The notes under the pieces were generated by a model. That model did not search any database, had not been told where the DNA came from, and was given only the letters and a program-made list of their open reading frames with translations. Positions 8,961 to 17,691 of a DNA stretch of 64,000 nt are shown here, piece after piece; position 1 is the first letter of the stretch, and every line of letters starts with the position of its first letter. Position numbers and translations under genes: made by a program. This stretch comes from Faecalibacterium sp. UBA1771 (GTDB taxonomy: Bacteria > Bacillota > Clostridia > Oscillospirales > Ruminococcaceae): positions 1 through 64,000 of the forward strand of contig DCGT01000047.1 in assembly GCA_002315315.1 (NCBI GenBank), given 5' to 3'.

Positions 8961-9037
8961 GGCGGCATAGCTCAGTTGGCTAGAGCATTCGGTTCATACC
9001 CGAAGTGTCACCGGTTCGAATCCAGTTGCCGCTACCA
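8961..9037 (+). tRNA. tRNA-Met (CAT), elongator type
   Basis: A 77-base cloverleaf with an encoded CCA end (9035-9037). The acceptor stem is 8961-8967 with 9027-9033, the first pair being G-T. The anticodon stem TTCGG/CCGAA encloses the loop TTCATAC, anticodon CAT. It lacks the three G-C pairs of initiator tRNA and has a paired position 1, so it is elongator Met rather than fMet. A CAT tRNA modified to read Ile AUA is the other formal option. The T stem has one C-A mismatch (9012/9024). Confidence 0.95.
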
Positions 9038-9074
9038 TGTTCGGAGTCGAGATTATCTCGGCTCCGCTCATTTC

Positions 9075-9149
9075 GGCTCGTTGGTCAAGCGGCTAAGACA
9101 CCGCCCTTTCACGGCGGTAACGCGAGTTCGATTCTCGCACGAGTCACCA
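9075..9149 (+). tRNA. tRNA-Glu (TTC)
   Basis: A 75-base cloverleaf with encoded CCA (9147-9149). The acceptor stem is 9075-9081 with 9139-9145 (one G-T pair). The anticodon arm CCGCC/GGCGG carries loop CTTTCAC with anticodon TTC at 9108-9110. It lies 37 bases after tRNA-Met and shares its promoter and terminator. Confidence 0.97.
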
Positions 9150-9151
9150 TT

Positions 9152-9186
9152 CCCCGCAGTCAAAAGCTGCGGGGTTTGTTTTTTCA
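9152..9186 (+). terminator. Terminator of the tRNA operon
   Basis: The 8-bp stem CCCCGCAG/CTGCGGGG (9152-9159 with 9167-9174) is followed by TTTGTTTTTT. Confidence 0.92.
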
Positions 9187-9279
9187 AAAAATAAACATTA
9201 GTAAAATAATATTGATTTATTTACACCTATGCTCTAAAATATAATCAGATATTTTACAGTATCAAAAGGATAATTCAAA

Positions 9280-9999
9280 ATGAAAAAAATCTTAGCTTTA
9301 TTTTTACTCATCGCCTTAGCTCTGTCGCTTATGGGCTGTGAGCTTTATAACGAGCAGATCGGCAACAATGTTTCGATGTTTGTCGACCCTTCCTCTGCCG
9401 CCGACGTCAACATAATCCCCGATGATATAACCGAGGCAGACCTCACTGCCGAGGACGAATCCTCCGAGCAGCAGACTGAGGAAGCAACGCCTGCCGAACC
9501 GGAGCAACAGCCGGTCGCGGAATCCCCCGACAATAACACGGCGGTATCTATTACCGGTCAGGGTGAGGAAACGGTAATCACCACCGAAATAATGGATAAC
9601 CTCGTAATAAAGCACATTACCAACCCGGAGCTTGTCGATTCTTATTTTTACGGCGACGGTTTCAAATTCCTCGTTCCCGCGGATTGGCAGCGAACAATGC
9701 GTGTCGATATAACCTGTGAGACAATTGGTGAGGAATCTAAGATCACCTATGACTTCTATTTTGTACCCTCGGAAAACAGCGAAGCGCTGATGATGCGCGT
9801 CATCGTCGTATCCAGCACCTACTACTACGGCACGGGAGTTTCGGGTACAACCATTGCCGCCAAGAGCAGCGATCTGAAAACCCTGTTCCTGCTTGCCAAG
9901 CTCACCAACAAGCTTCCCGATGATTTCCCCAATCCTACCGAATATATCGAAATTTATCAGAAGCTTGCCGAGAGCGGAGCATTGATAGCGACAATTTAA
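9280..9999 (+). CDS. Predicted lipoprotein of unknown function
   Basis: A 239-residue exported lipoprotein. The signal peptide (KKILALFLLIALALS) ends in the lipobox L-M-G-C with Cys20 as the lipidated residue. Residues about 40-95 form a low-complexity Glu/Ala/Thr/Gln/Pro linker. The C-terminal half (about 100-239) is a compact alpha/beta-looking domain (YFYGDGFKFLVPADWQR... resembles the start of small PsbP/DUF-like lipoprotein domains), but I do not recognise a named family. AAAGGA precedes the ATG. A strong terminator follows and no partner gene is adjacent, so it is probably monocistronic. Confidence 0.75.
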   Translation: MKKILALFLLIALALSLMGCELYNEQIGNNVSMFVDPSSAADVNIIPDDITEADLTAEDESSEQQTEEATPAEPEQQPVAESPDNNTAVSITGQGEETVITTEIMDNLVIKHITNPELVDSYFYGDGFKFLVPADWQRTMRVDITCETIGEESKITYDFYFVPSENSEALMMRVIVVSSTYYYGTGVSGTTIAAKSSDLKTLFLLAKLTNKLPDDFPNPTEYIEIYQKLAESGALIATI

Positions 10000-10019
10000 A
10001 GAAACCATATCAATATGCG

Positions 10020-10056
10020 TCGGACCGATACCTTAACGGTATCGGTCCGATTTTTT
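10020..10056 (+). terminator. Strong intrinsic terminator
   Basis: A 13-bp perfect stem (10020-10032 with 10038-10050), a 5-base loop and a T6 tail, just after the lipoprotein gene. Confidence 0.95.
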
Positions 10057-10217
10057 GTCAATATCAGTATATTGTGAAATAATAAACATTTTAAAATTCT
10101 CAAAACGACCGACAAATATGTATTTTAAGGCTAATGCGAATATTTTTGCAAGTATTTTATTGTAATCTTGCATAATATCATAATTTATAATCGGAGTATT
10201 TGTGTTGCTTATTCGCA

Positions 10218-10246
10218 TTGACTACAGCGTCTCACAAATGTAATAT
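10218..10246 (+). promoter_or_regulatory. Candidate promoter for citrate synthase
   Basis: TTGACT (10218-10223) and TAATAT (10241-10246) with a 17-bp spacer. The rest of the 10057-10342 gap is AT-rich. About 100 bases of leader follow, including a small C/G-rich hairpin-forming stretch near 10270-10292, but I recognise no riboswitch in it. Confidence 0.5.
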
Positions 10247-10342
10247 ATACTAAACCGCAAAAGAATTTGCCCCGCTCCGAAAGGTCGGGAAACAAGATGT
10301 CCTGCATATAATAATTATTATTAACAATATAAGAGGTAAGCT

Positions 10343-11713
10343 ATGACACGTTCAATGCCCGAAGAACAGAGAGAATCCATTACATATCTCTGTGAGGAAT
10401 TTAAAAAATACAATTATATAAGCGATACCGACTGGAAGAAATACGACGTTAAGAGGGGTCTGCGTAATGCCAACGGAACCGGTGTACGCGCGGGACTTAC
10501 AAGCATCTGCAATGTTTTGGGTTACGACGAGTCAATTTCCGACCGCAAGGAGCCTATCGACGGTAAGCTTATCTACCGCGGAATCGACGTTCGCGACATT
10601 ATCGAAACCTCCAAGGTCGAGGACAGATACATCTTTGAAGAGGTTGTGTGGCTTCTTTTGTTCGGCTCATTACCCACCTTCGGACAGCTCCGGTTGCTTA
10701 GAAAGGTAATGGGAGAGCTGCGAGACCTGCCCGACGGTTTTGCCGAGGATATGATTCTCAAATGCCCATCACCCAATGTAATGAACAAAATGGCAAGCTG
10801 TGTTCTGGCACTGTACAGCTACGATGACCTTGCCGAAGAAAAATCGCTTGAAAATCAGCTCTATCAAGCTATCTCCCTCATCTCATGTCTGCCTACAATC
10901 ATGGTCAACGCCTATCAGGTCAAACGCCATGTTTATGACAAAAAGAGTATGTACTTCCACCATACTCATGCCGATATGTCGACAGCGCAGAACATTCTGC
11001 GCACCAACCGTTCAAACAAAACCTTTACCGAAGAGGAAGCGCGGCTTCTTGACCTGTGTATGGTTCTCCATGCCGACCACGGCGGCGGAAACAACTCGAC
11101 CTTTGCCACCCGCGTGCTGACATCGACCGGTACCGATATATATTCGTCTATTGCCGCTTCTATCGGTTCGCTCAAAGGACCTCTGCACGGCGGCGCCAAC
11201 ATCAAGGTCATGCAGATGCTCGATGATATCAAAGAGCACGTTTCCGACCATAAGGATGAGGACGAAATCCGTGCCTACCTCGAAGGAATGGTTGACAAAA
11301 AGTGCGGCGACCAATCCGGACTTATCTACGGAATAGGTCACGCCATCTACACCAAGTCCGACCCTCGTGCCGTCATTCTGCGCGACAATCTGGAGCACCT
11401 CGCCGTCGAAAAAGGTCTTGAGGATGACTTCAATATGCTCTGCACAATACAGCGTATTGCCCCTCAGGTTCTCGAACAGAAAAAGGGACTCAAAAATATC
11501 TGTGCAAATGTGGACTTGTTTTCCGGTCTCGTTTACCGTACAATGAATATACCGGTTGACCTCTATACCCCGCTCTTTGCGGTATCGAGAGTTGCCGGCT
11601 GGTGCGCGCATCGGGTTGAGGAAATCGTGTTCGGCGACAAGCTGATTCGTCCCGCATACAAGTACCTCGGCGTCGACCGTGAATATATACCCATAAAGGA
11701 CAGAAAGCTTTGA
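10343..11713 (+). CDS. gltA: Citrate synthase (citrate/2-methylcitrate synthase family)
   Basis: A 456-residue cytosolic enzyme that condenses oxaloacetate with acetyl-CoA. It shows the type I citrate synthase blocks: GKLIYRGIDVRDI near the N-terminus, LHADHGGGNNSTFATRV with a catalytic-type His, GPLHGGAN with the second His, GIGHAIYTKSDPRA, and the late Asp in DLFSGLVYRTM. Length and the extended N-terminus fit the clostridial subgroup. The ATG follows AGAGG. No aconitase or isocitrate dehydrogenase is next to it. The stop overlaps the TTG start of a membrane-protein gene (TTGA), so the two are probably coupled. Methylcitrate activity cannot be excluded. Confidence 0.93.
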   Translation: MTRSMPEEQRESITYLCEEFKKYNYISDTDWKKYDVKRGLRNANGTGVRAGLTSICNVLGYDESISDRKEPIDGKLIYRGIDVRDIIETSKVEDRYIFEEVVWLLLFGSLPTFGQLRLLRKVMGELRDLPDGFAEDMILKCPSPNVMNKMASCVLALYSYDDLAEEKSLENQLYQAISLISCLPTIMVNAYQVKRHVYDKKSMYFHHTHADMSTAQNILRTNRSNKTFTEEEARLLDLCMVLHADHGGGNNSTFATRVLTSTGTDIYSSIAASIGSLKGPLHGGANIKVMQMLDDIKEHVSDHKDEDEIRAYLEGMVDKKCGDQSGLIYGIGHAIYTKSDPRAVILRDNLEHLAVEKGLEDDFNMLCTIQRIAPQVLEQKKGLKNICANVDLFSGLVYRTMNIPVDLYTPLFAVSRVAGWCAHRVEEIVFGDKLIRPAYKYLGVDREYIPIKDRKL

Positions 11714-12567
11714 GAAGATTACTCTGCCTGACTGCAGGCACCGTGCCGATTCTGCTGATAATCAGCACGGTAAACGCCATCTTTAATATCGACTATAGTA
11801 CAGGCTTTTTGATTAAAGCTCGTATATTACCGTTACTTGTGTTTATCGCGATATTTGCCTTTTCTATGATAATTTATCTGGTATCGCGGTACAAATACGC
11901 GGAGCACGCCGTTTCATCGGAGTCTAACGGCAGTCTGCTCACCGCCGTAATGCTGTCGCTCTGCGCCTTTGCCGCAGTCGTAGCTTCAATGTATGAGCTG
12001 AATACTGTCGGTGTTGACGGCGCGGTTTTCAAGCTGTTCAAATCCTCCGCAAAGCTTGCCGACCTAGGAATCGCAGTACCGCAGTATTTCAGAATCAAAA
12101 TAATTACCTCCATTCTCGGTATATTAGCCGCGCTGTGGTTTATCCTCGCCGTTGCAACACGCATAAAGGATGACGGACAGAGCCTTTGCGGCGGCGTTTT
12201 CCCGATTACGGTCACTCTTTGGTGTATATCTCGTGTAATCTGCTGTTATGTGTCGGGACCGATTAACATAATGGAGATTACCTCGTTCGGCTCAATCGTT
12301 TCGCTCCTGTCGCTTCTCATTTTGTACTCACGCCTTACACGCTCCGTTTCGCTCGGAGCTTATGACCCGATGCTCGACGCTTCCGCGGCATTTTCTCTGC
12401 TGTGGTGTAGCGGCACAGTGATACCATCAGTCGCAATGGCGGCAGTCAACAGAAACACAGCACTTGCATTGTCGTCGGCACTCAACATTTTGTTGGCGGC
12501 AACGGCTTTTATGATGACACTTGAGCGTCACGGCAGCGAAAAAATATCGGTAACATTCGGGAACTGA
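11710..12567 (+). CDS. Polytopic membrane protein of unknown function
   Basis: A 285-residue protein with about seven hydrophobic helices separated by short loops and no recognisable motif. The proposed start is TTG at 11710-11712, overlapping the TGA of citrate synthase, with AAGGAC about 8 bases upstream inside that gene. The arrangement implies translational coupling, but no functional link to citrate synthesis can be read from the sequence. A terminator hairpin overlaps its last codons. The absence of charged or signature residues in the helices argues against a classic transporter family, and I do not assign one. Confidence 0.7.
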   Translation: MRRLLCLTAGTVPILLIISTVNAIFNIDYSTGFLIKARILPLLVFIAIFAFSMIIYLVSRYKYAEHAVSSESNGSLLTAVMLSLCAFAAVVASMYELNTVGVDGAVFKLFKSSAKLADLGIAVPQYFRIKIITSILGILAALWFILAVATRIKDDGQSLCGGVFPITVTLWCISRVICCYVSGPINIMEITSFGSIVSLLSLLILYSRLTRSVSLGAYDPMLDASAAFSLLWCSGTVIPSVAMAAVNRNTALALSSALNILLAATAFMMTLERHGSEKISVTFGN

Positions 12568-12586
12568 GCAATCGGTTCCCTTTTTT
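12559..12586 (+). terminator. Terminator overlapping the end of the membrane-protein gene
   Basis: Stem GGGAAC/GTTCCC (12559-12564 with 12575-12580), a 10-base loop and a T6 tail. The 5' arm lies within the final codons of the gene. Confidence 0.8.
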
Positions 12587-12643
12587 ATCCTGCAATATGC
12601 ATAAATCGACCAAAATTCGCCGTTATTGATATTGATTTTTATA

Positions 12644-12672
12644 TTGCTTTTGATTCGGCAATATGTTATAAT
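12644..12672 (+). promoter_or_regulatory. Promoter of the rimP-nusA-infB operon
   Basis: TTGCTT (12644-12649), a 17-bp spacer and TATAAT (12667-12672) with an extended -10 TGT before it. The predicted start is about 12679, giving a ~100-base leader before rimP. Confidence 0.8.
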
Positions 12673-12687
12673 ACCTTTGCAATGGTG

Positions 12688-12710
12688 AGAGTGGGTTTTC
12701 CCGCTCTTTT
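12688..12710 (+). promoter_or_regulatory. Terminator-like hairpin in the rimP leader
   Basis: Stem AGAGTGGG/CCCGCTCT (12688-12695 with 12700-12707, one T-G pair) with a TTTT loop, followed directly by a short T run. It begins about 9 bases after the predicted transcription start and lies 69 bases before rimP. This placement suggests attenuation of the operon, possibly NusA autoregulation as known for nusA operons in other bacteria; inferred. Confidence 0.6.
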
Positions 12711-12778
12711 GTTTATGTTGCAGAAAATGAATTTTCACATAAATAACGACCTTGTCAGGCGTTATCGGGGAGGTACGG

Positions 12779-13273
12779 ATGGCAGATGTAAAAAAGGGCG
12801 GTATCGCCGCCACGGTCAAAGCGTTGGCTTTGCCGCACGCGAAAAAGCTCGGCTTGGAGATATGGGACGTAACCTATGCCAAAGAGGGTCCCGACCGGCA
12901 TCTGTGTGTTTACATCGATAGTCCGCACGGTGTCGATATCGACGACTGCGAGAAAATGAGCCGTGCACTCAATGACGAGATAGATGCTCTCGATATTAAC
13001 GAGGAGTTTTTCTTTGAAGTCTCGTCTCCCGGTCTCGGTCGTATTCTTCGTACCGATGACCATCTTGCGAAATTTACGGGTGAAAAAATTAATGCGCGTT
13101 TGATTCGACCCGACGCCGACGGCAACAAAGAATACACCGGTCTGTTGCGTGAATTTACCGGCGACTCGGTTAAAATAGATACCGATAACGGTGCTGTTAT
13201 GATTTTCAGAAAGGACGTTGCCGCCATTAAGCTTTGCGACGACGAGGATCTTGGGAGGTATATCAAAGAATGA
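12779..13273 (+). CDS. rimP: Ribosome maturation factor RimP
   Basis: A 164-residue protein needed for 30S subunit assembly, with the N-terminal alpha/beta domain (ALPHAKKLGLEIWDVTYAKE...HLCVYID) and the C-terminal SH3-like domain. The signature VSSPGLGR is present. The frame is open to TTG 12752, but ATG 12779 is chosen because GGGGAGG at 12767-12773 is ideally spaced and the family starts a few residues before the conserved region. The stop overlaps the nusA start by ATGA. First gene of the translation/transcription-factor operon. Confidence 0.93.
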   Translation: MADVKKGGIAATVKALALPHAKKLGLEIWDVTYAKEGPDRHLCVYIDSPHGVDIDDCEKMSRALNDEIDALDINEEFFFEVSSPGLGRILRTDDHLAKFTGEKINARLIRPDADGNKEYTGLLREFTGDSVKIDTDNGAVMIFRKDVAAIKLCDDEDLGRYIKE

Positions 13274-14325
13274 ATTCCGAATTTTTTGAAGCATTGAGTA
13301 TGCTTGAAAAAGAGAGAGGCATACCGGCAGAATATATGCTCGAAAAAATAAAGGGTGCCATAATCATTGCCGCACAGCGCGACTACAATGCAGGCGACAA
13401 CGTATTTGTCGACATCGACCCCGATAAGCACGACATTTCGGTGCTCATACGCCGCGACGTGGTTGAAGAAATCGAGGACCCCAAAACTCAGATAAGTGAA
13501 AACGAAGCACAGCGTTACAAAGAGGGCGCGCGCATCGGCGATATTATCGAAATTCCGGTCGAGACCAAGGACTTCGGACGCATCGCCGCCCAGACTGCCA
13601 AGCACGTTATCAGACAGAACATACGCGAAGCCGAGCGCAACCGCATTTATGACGACCTTCAGGGGCGTCAGGGCGAAATCGTCAACGCCGTAGTGCTGAG
13701 AATCGACCAGCGCAAAGGCTCTGCGGTATTTGAAATAGGCAAAACCGAGGCAATGCTTCCCAAACAGGAGATGCTGCCCGGTGAAGAGCTTCACGAGGGC
13801 GACCACGTTGCTCTGTACATTTCCGATATCACCGTTTCCGACAAGGGACCCCGTGTCATGATTTCGAGGACCAATGCCGGACTTGTACGCCGTCTTTTCG
13901 AGACCGAGGTTCCGGAAATTTTCGACGGTACCGTCGAGGTCAAGGGTGTTTCGAGAGAAGCCGGTATGAGAACTAAGCTTGCCGTAACCTCCAAAGACCC
14001 GAATGTCGACGCAAGAGGTGCCTGCATTGGACCTAAGGGAACTCGCGTTGCCAAAATCGTCGACGAGCTGGGCGGAGAAAAGATAGATGTTATCCTGTGG
14101 AATGAAGACCCCGTCAAATTTATCGCCGAGGCTCTGTCGCCCGCCAAGGTACTGAGCGTCGAAATTCCCGAAGAGGGCGTCAAGGCGTGCCGTGTCACGG
14201 TTCCCGATGACCAGCTTTCACTCGCAATCGGCAACAAGGGACAGAACGCCCGACTTGCCGCGCGTCTGACAGGCTACAAGATTGATATCCGTCCCGAAAG
14301 CGGATATTACGGCGAAGAGGACTGA
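13270..14325 (+). CDS. nusA: Transcription termination/antitermination factor NusA
   Basis: A 351-residue RNA-polymerase-binding factor. The N-terminal RNAP-binding domain begins MNSEFFEALSMLEKERGI. The S1 domain follows (GEIVNAVVLRIDQRKGSAVFEIG, about 130-200). Two KH domains carry VDARGACIGPKGTRV and the second-KH motif LAIGNKGQNARLAARL. It lacks the acidic C-terminal repeats of proteobacterial NusA, as usual in Firmicutes. Start ATG 13270 overlaps the rimP stop, with GGGAGG at 13254-13259; an in-frame extension upstream to 13234 is not supported. Confidence 0.96.
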   Translation: MNSEFFEALSMLEKERGIPAEYMLEKIKGAIIIAAQRDYNAGDNVFVDIDPDKHDISVLIRRDVVEEIEDPKTQISENEAQRYKEGARIGDIIEIPVETKDFGRIAAQTAKHVIRQNIREAERNRIYDDLQGRQGEIVNAVVLRIDQRKGSAVFEIGKTEAMLPKQEMLPGEELHEGDHVALYISDITVSDKGPRVMISRTNAGLVRRLFETEVPEIFDGTVEVKGVSREAGMRTKLAVTSKDPNVDARGACIGPKGTRVAKIVDELGGEKIDVILWNEDPVKFIAEALSPAKVLSVEIPEEGVKACRVTVPDDQLSLAIGNKGQNARLAARLTGYKIDIRPESGYYGEED

Positions 14326-14407
14326 ATCACTTTTTAAATACAATCAGTCACAGCTTACGATAATTGTTTCACCGGAAATACGGTTAATAAAACAAAGGAG
14401 TCATTTG

Positions 14408-14695
14408 ATGCAGAAAAAAGTTCCTATAAGAATGTGCGTCGGTTGCAGAACAAGCCGTCCCAAAAAGGAGCTTGTGCGTGTTGTACGCAGTCCCGAGGGT
14501 GTTATTTCGGTAGATTTGCGGGGAAAGCAGTCGGGTAAGGGAGCATATCTGTGTCGTGATGAAAAATGCCTTAAAGCAGCTAAAAAATCCCGCATTTTGG
14601 AGCGAACCTTTGAGCTGCCGATTTCAGATGAAATATACCTGAGGCTCGAACAGGAGCTTACGACAGAGAACGGCGGTGATTTGCCCGATGAATAA
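14408..14695 (+). CDS. ylxR: YlxR (DUF448) RNA-binding protein
   Basis: A 95-residue small basic protein of the YlxR family, typically located between nusA and infB. The signature CVGCRTSRPKKELVRVVR is at the N-terminus, followed by GRGAYLC-type text (here SGKGAYLCRDEKCL), which defines the fold. Members have been linked to RNA binding and RNase P modulation; the exact role is not settled. AAAGGAG precedes ATG 14408, and the upstream open frame from 14282 overlaps nusA without support. The end overlaps the next gene by 8 bases. Confidence 0.93.
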   Translation: MQKKVPIRMCVGCRTSRPKKELVRVVRSPEGVISVDLRGKQSGKGAYLCRDEKCLKAAKKSRILERTFELPISDEIYLRLEQELTTENGGDLPDE

Positions 14696-14996
14696 GCAGA
14701 AGGTTTTGGGCGCACTGTCGCTGTGCCGCAGAGCAGGCAAGCTCGCAATAGGTGCCGACGCCGTCGATGACGCTCTGAGCAAAGGCGCTATGTTGTGCGT
14801 TGCCGCATCGGACGCCGCCGAGCGAACGGTAAGAAACACCGACGCCGAGGAGCGGGGCGCAGAGCTGCTGCGGCTCGAGCTGACAATGTCGGAGCTGGAA
14901 GCGGGTACCGGTCGGAAATTTGCCGTTGCCGCCGTTACCGATGAAAATATGGCAAAGCTTGTGATAACCAGTGCAAGAGAAGGAGGTTGCTTATGA
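14688..14996 (+). CDS. rplGB: L7Ae/L30e-family ribosomal protein (YlxQ-like)
   Basis: A 102-residue protein of the L7Ae/Gadd45 fold that binds kink-turn RNA. It begins [20 protein letters not shown], with the family motif GxxxxxxAxxxGxxxLxxxASDA around residues 22-45. It sits in the conserved slot between ylxR and infB. ATG 14688 lies inside the last codons of ylxR; the alternate in-frame GTG at 14676 is less likely. It overlaps the infB start by ATGA. Confidence 0.88.
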   Translation: MNKQKVLGALSLCRRAGKLAIGADAVDDALSKGAMLCVAASDAAERTVRNTDAEERGAELLRLELTMSELEAGTGRKFAVAAVTDENMAKLVITSAREGGCL

Positions 14997-17338
14997 TAAT
15001 CAAAATACGTTTCGGAGACCTCGCAAAGGATCTCAACATGACCAACAAGGAGCTTATCGCCGCCGCAGGTGATGAGTTTGCCGACGCCAAGCACACAACG
15101 GTGCTTACCGAGCAACAGCTCAACAGAATATTCGACAGATTGACCTCTGCCAATATGGCGAAGGATTTTTCCGCCTATCTCGGCACGGAAGCTAAAGCAG
15201 AATCTGTCAGTCAAAACGGCAATTCCGCCAAGAACGGCAAACAGAACGGAAACAGCAACAAGCCCAAGCAGCAAAACGGAAACGGCGGCTCCAAGCCTAA
15301 GCAGAATAACGACGGCAATACCCGCACAGTAGTGAGCAAGGAGAGGGTGACACACGTCATCGACACCAGCGCCGCTGTAGTGGATATCGACAAATACAAC
15401 GAGAAATATGAAAATATCGCGCAAGCCTCCAAAGCCTCCGGAGGCTCGATGAACACACGCAAGAACGCTCAGCAGTCCAATAAGCAAAAGCTGAATCAGC
15501 GTTCCAAGCAACGCAAGCCCGCCAAGTACGCCCGTGAAACCGAAGCGGAGCGTCTGCAGAGAATACAGCTCGAAAAGGCCCGTCAGGCACAGCTCAAGGT
15601 ATCTATTCCCGATGAAATTACCGTCGGAGAGCTTGCCAGCCGTCTCAAGGTAACAGCACCAGTTGTCATAAAAAAGCTGATGTCTCTCGGAGTTATGGCG
15701 TCTATCAGCGAAACAGTCGACTTCGACACCGCATCGCTCGTTGCCGACGAGCTCGGTGCAAAGGTTGAGCACGAGATTCACGTCACCATCGAGGAACGCC
15801 TTATCGACGACAGCGAGGACAACAGCGGAGACCTCGTCGAGCGTCCTGCCGTTGTAGTCGTAATGGGACACGTTGACCACGGCAAGACTTCCCTGCTCGA
15901 TTATATAAGAAATACCCATGTCACCGCAGGAGAAGCGGGCGGCATTACTCAGCATATCGGTGCATACCGCGTTATGGTCGGTGACAAATCGGTCACCTTC
16001 CTCGATACCCCGGGACATGAGGCCTTCACCTCGATGCGTGCAAGAGGCGCATCCATCACTGATATTGCAATTCTTGTCGTAGCCGCCGATGACGGTATTA
16101 TGCCGCAGACAATCGAGGCTATCAATCACGCCAAGGCAGCCGGAGTTACCATCATCGTTGCAATTAATAAAATCGACAAGCCGACCGCCAATGTCGAGCG
16201 CGTCAAGCAGCAGCTCACAGAATACGAGCTTGTTCCAGAGGAATGGGGCGGCGACATTATATGCGTACCCGTATCCGCCGTTACCGGCGAAGGCGTCGAC
16301 AATCTGCTTGAAATGCTCACACTCGTCAGCGAGGTTAAGGAGCTCAAGGCAAACCCCGACCGTATGGCAAAGGGTGCGGTTATCGAGGCTCGTCTCGACA
16401 AGGGCAGAGGTCCTATCGCCACACTTCTTGTTCAGAACGGAACACTTCATTCGGGCGATGTTATCATAGCAGGTACCTCGGTTGGTCGTGTTCGTCTTAT
16501 GACCAATGACCACGGTGAAAAAATCGAATCCGCAGGTCCATCGACTCCCGTCGAAATTGCAGGTCTGGTCGAGGTTCCCGAAGCAGGTGACACCTTTAAT
16601 GCCGTCGAGGACGAGCGACTTGCCCGTGAGCTTGTCGAACAGCGCAGAAGTGCCGTTCAGCAGGAAAAGTGGGGCAGCGGCGTAAAGGTTACGCTCGACA
16701 ACCTGTTCAGTCAGATAGCAGATGGCGAGCTCAAAGAGCTTCCCATTATCGTCAAGGCAGATGTTCAGGGTACCGCCGAAGCGGTCAAGCAGAGTCTTGA
16801 AAAACTGAGCAACGACGAGGTAAGAGTAAAGATTATCCACACCGGTGTCGGCTCGGTAAATATGTCCGATATTATGCTTGCCGAGGCGGCAGGAGCTATT
16901 ATAGTCGGCTTCAATATCCGACCCGACCCGACCGCTACCGAGCGTGCCGAGCAAAGCGGCGTCGAAATGAGAATGTACCGAGTCATCTATGATGCTCTCG
17001 ATGACGTCAGCGCCGCACTCAAGGGTATGCTCGCCCCCAAATACCGCGAGCAGGAGCAGGGTCGCGCCGAGGTTCGCGAGGTCTACAAGATTTCCTCGGT
17101 CGGAACCGTTGCCGGATGCTATGTACAAAACGGTGTTATGACAAGGAACAGTCTGATTCGAGTTGTACGCGATGGTATTATCGTGCACGATGACAAGATT
17201 CAATCACTGCGCCGTTTCAAGGACGACGTGCGCGAGGTCCGCGAGGGCTTTGAGTGCGGCGTAACGCTCGAGAAGTTCGCCGATATCAAGGTCGGGGATA
17301 TTTTCGAGGCATATATTATGGAGGAATACAGAGACTGA
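14993..17338 (+). CDS. infB: Translation initiation factor IF-2
   Basis: A 781-residue GTPase that places fMet-tRNA on the 30S subunit. Residues 1-60 form the small IF2-N domain. Residues about 65-180 are a low-complexity linker very rich in Asn, Lys and Gln. A second IF2-N-type region is near 205-275. The G domain carries G1 GHVDHGKT (292-299), DTPGHEAF (G3) and NKID (G4), followed by domains II, III and the C-terminal fMet-binding domain. AGGAGG at 14981-14986 fixes ATG 14993. The stop overlaps rbfA by one base. Confidence 0.97.
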   Translation: MIIKIRFGDLAKDLNMTNKELIAAAGDEFADAKHTTVLTEQQLNRIFDRLTSANMAKDFSAYLGTEAKAESVSQNGNSAKNGKQNGNSNKPKQQNGNGGSKPKQNNDGNTRTVVSKERVTHVIDTSAAVVDIDKYNEKYENIAQASKASGGSMNTRKNAQQSNKQKLNQRSKQRKPAKYARETEAERLQRIQLEKARQAQLKVSIPDEITVGELASRLKVTAPVVIKKLMSLGVMASISETVDFDTASLVADELGAKVEHEIHVTIEERLIDDSEDNSGDLVERPAVVVVMGHVDHGKTSLLDYIRNTHVTAGEAGGITQHIGAYRVMVGDKSVTFLDTPGHEAFTSMRARGASITDIAILVVAADDGIMPQTIEAINHAKAAGVTIIVAINKIDKPTANVERVKQQLTEYELVPEEWGGDIICVPVSAVTGEGVDNLLEMLTLVSEVKELKANPDRMAKGAVIEARLDKGRGPIATLLVQNGTLHSGDVIIAGTSVGRVRLMTNDHGEKIESAGPSTPVEIAGLVEVPEAGDTFNAVEDERLARELVEQRRSAVQQEKWGSGVKVTLDNLFSQIADGELKELPIIVKADVQGTAEAVKQSLEKLSNDEVRVKIIHTGVGSVNMSDIMLAEAAGAIIVGFNIRPDPTATERAEQSGVEMRMYRVIYDALDDVSAALKGMLAPKYREQEQGRAEVREVYKISSVGTVAGCYVQNGVMTRNSLIRVVRDGIIVHDDKIQSLRRFKDDVREVREGFECGVTLEKFADIKVGDIFEAYIMEEYRD

Positions 17339-17691
17339 TGCCCTCTCACAGAATAGACCGTCTCAACGAGGATATGAAACGCGAGCTGTCCGCACTGCTT
17401 CGCGAGCTCAAAGACCCGCGTATAGACAGTACATGGCTGTCTGTTATGAGAACCGAAATAACATCCGATCTTTCTTATGCCAAGGTTTATATCGGTTCTA
17501 TTAAGGGCGGCGATGATGCACGCGAGGCGTGCAAGCTGCTCCAAAAGCAAATTGCCGGTCATCTGCGCACCGAAATATCAAAGCGCCTTCGTATGCGCAA
17601 GGCTCCCGAACTTCGTTTCATAGCCGACGATTCAGCCGATTATTACGCTAAGATAAGCGGTATTATCGACAATTTAAAGGATAAACAATGA
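17338..17691 (+). CDS. rbfA: Ribosome-binding factor A
   Basis: A 117-residue KH-fold protein that binds the 5' helix of 16S rRNA during 30S maturation. Conserved text includes RIDRLNEDMKRELSALL, LKDPRI, SYAKVYI and the RMRKAPELRFIADDS region. ATG 17338 overlaps the TGA of infB (TGATG); GGAGG lies 13 bases upstream. The longer frame from 17254 would extend into infB and is rejected. The end overlaps nrnA by ATGA. Confidence 0.95.
   Translation: MPSHRIDRLNEDMKRELSALLRELKDPRIDSTWLSVMRTEITSDLSYAKVYIGSIKGGDDAREACKLLQKQIAGHLRTEISKRLRMRKAPELRFIADDSADYYAKISGIIDNLKDKQ

Noticed and set aside
10033..10218. Short minus-strand frame after the lipoprotein terminator
   Set aside because: It overlaps the terminator stem, has no ribosome site and looks like random AT-rich sequence.
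14624..17203. 859-residue open frame on the minus strand
   Set aside because: It is the antisense shadow of infB caused by codon bias; infB itself has all G motifs and correct overlaps with its neighbours.
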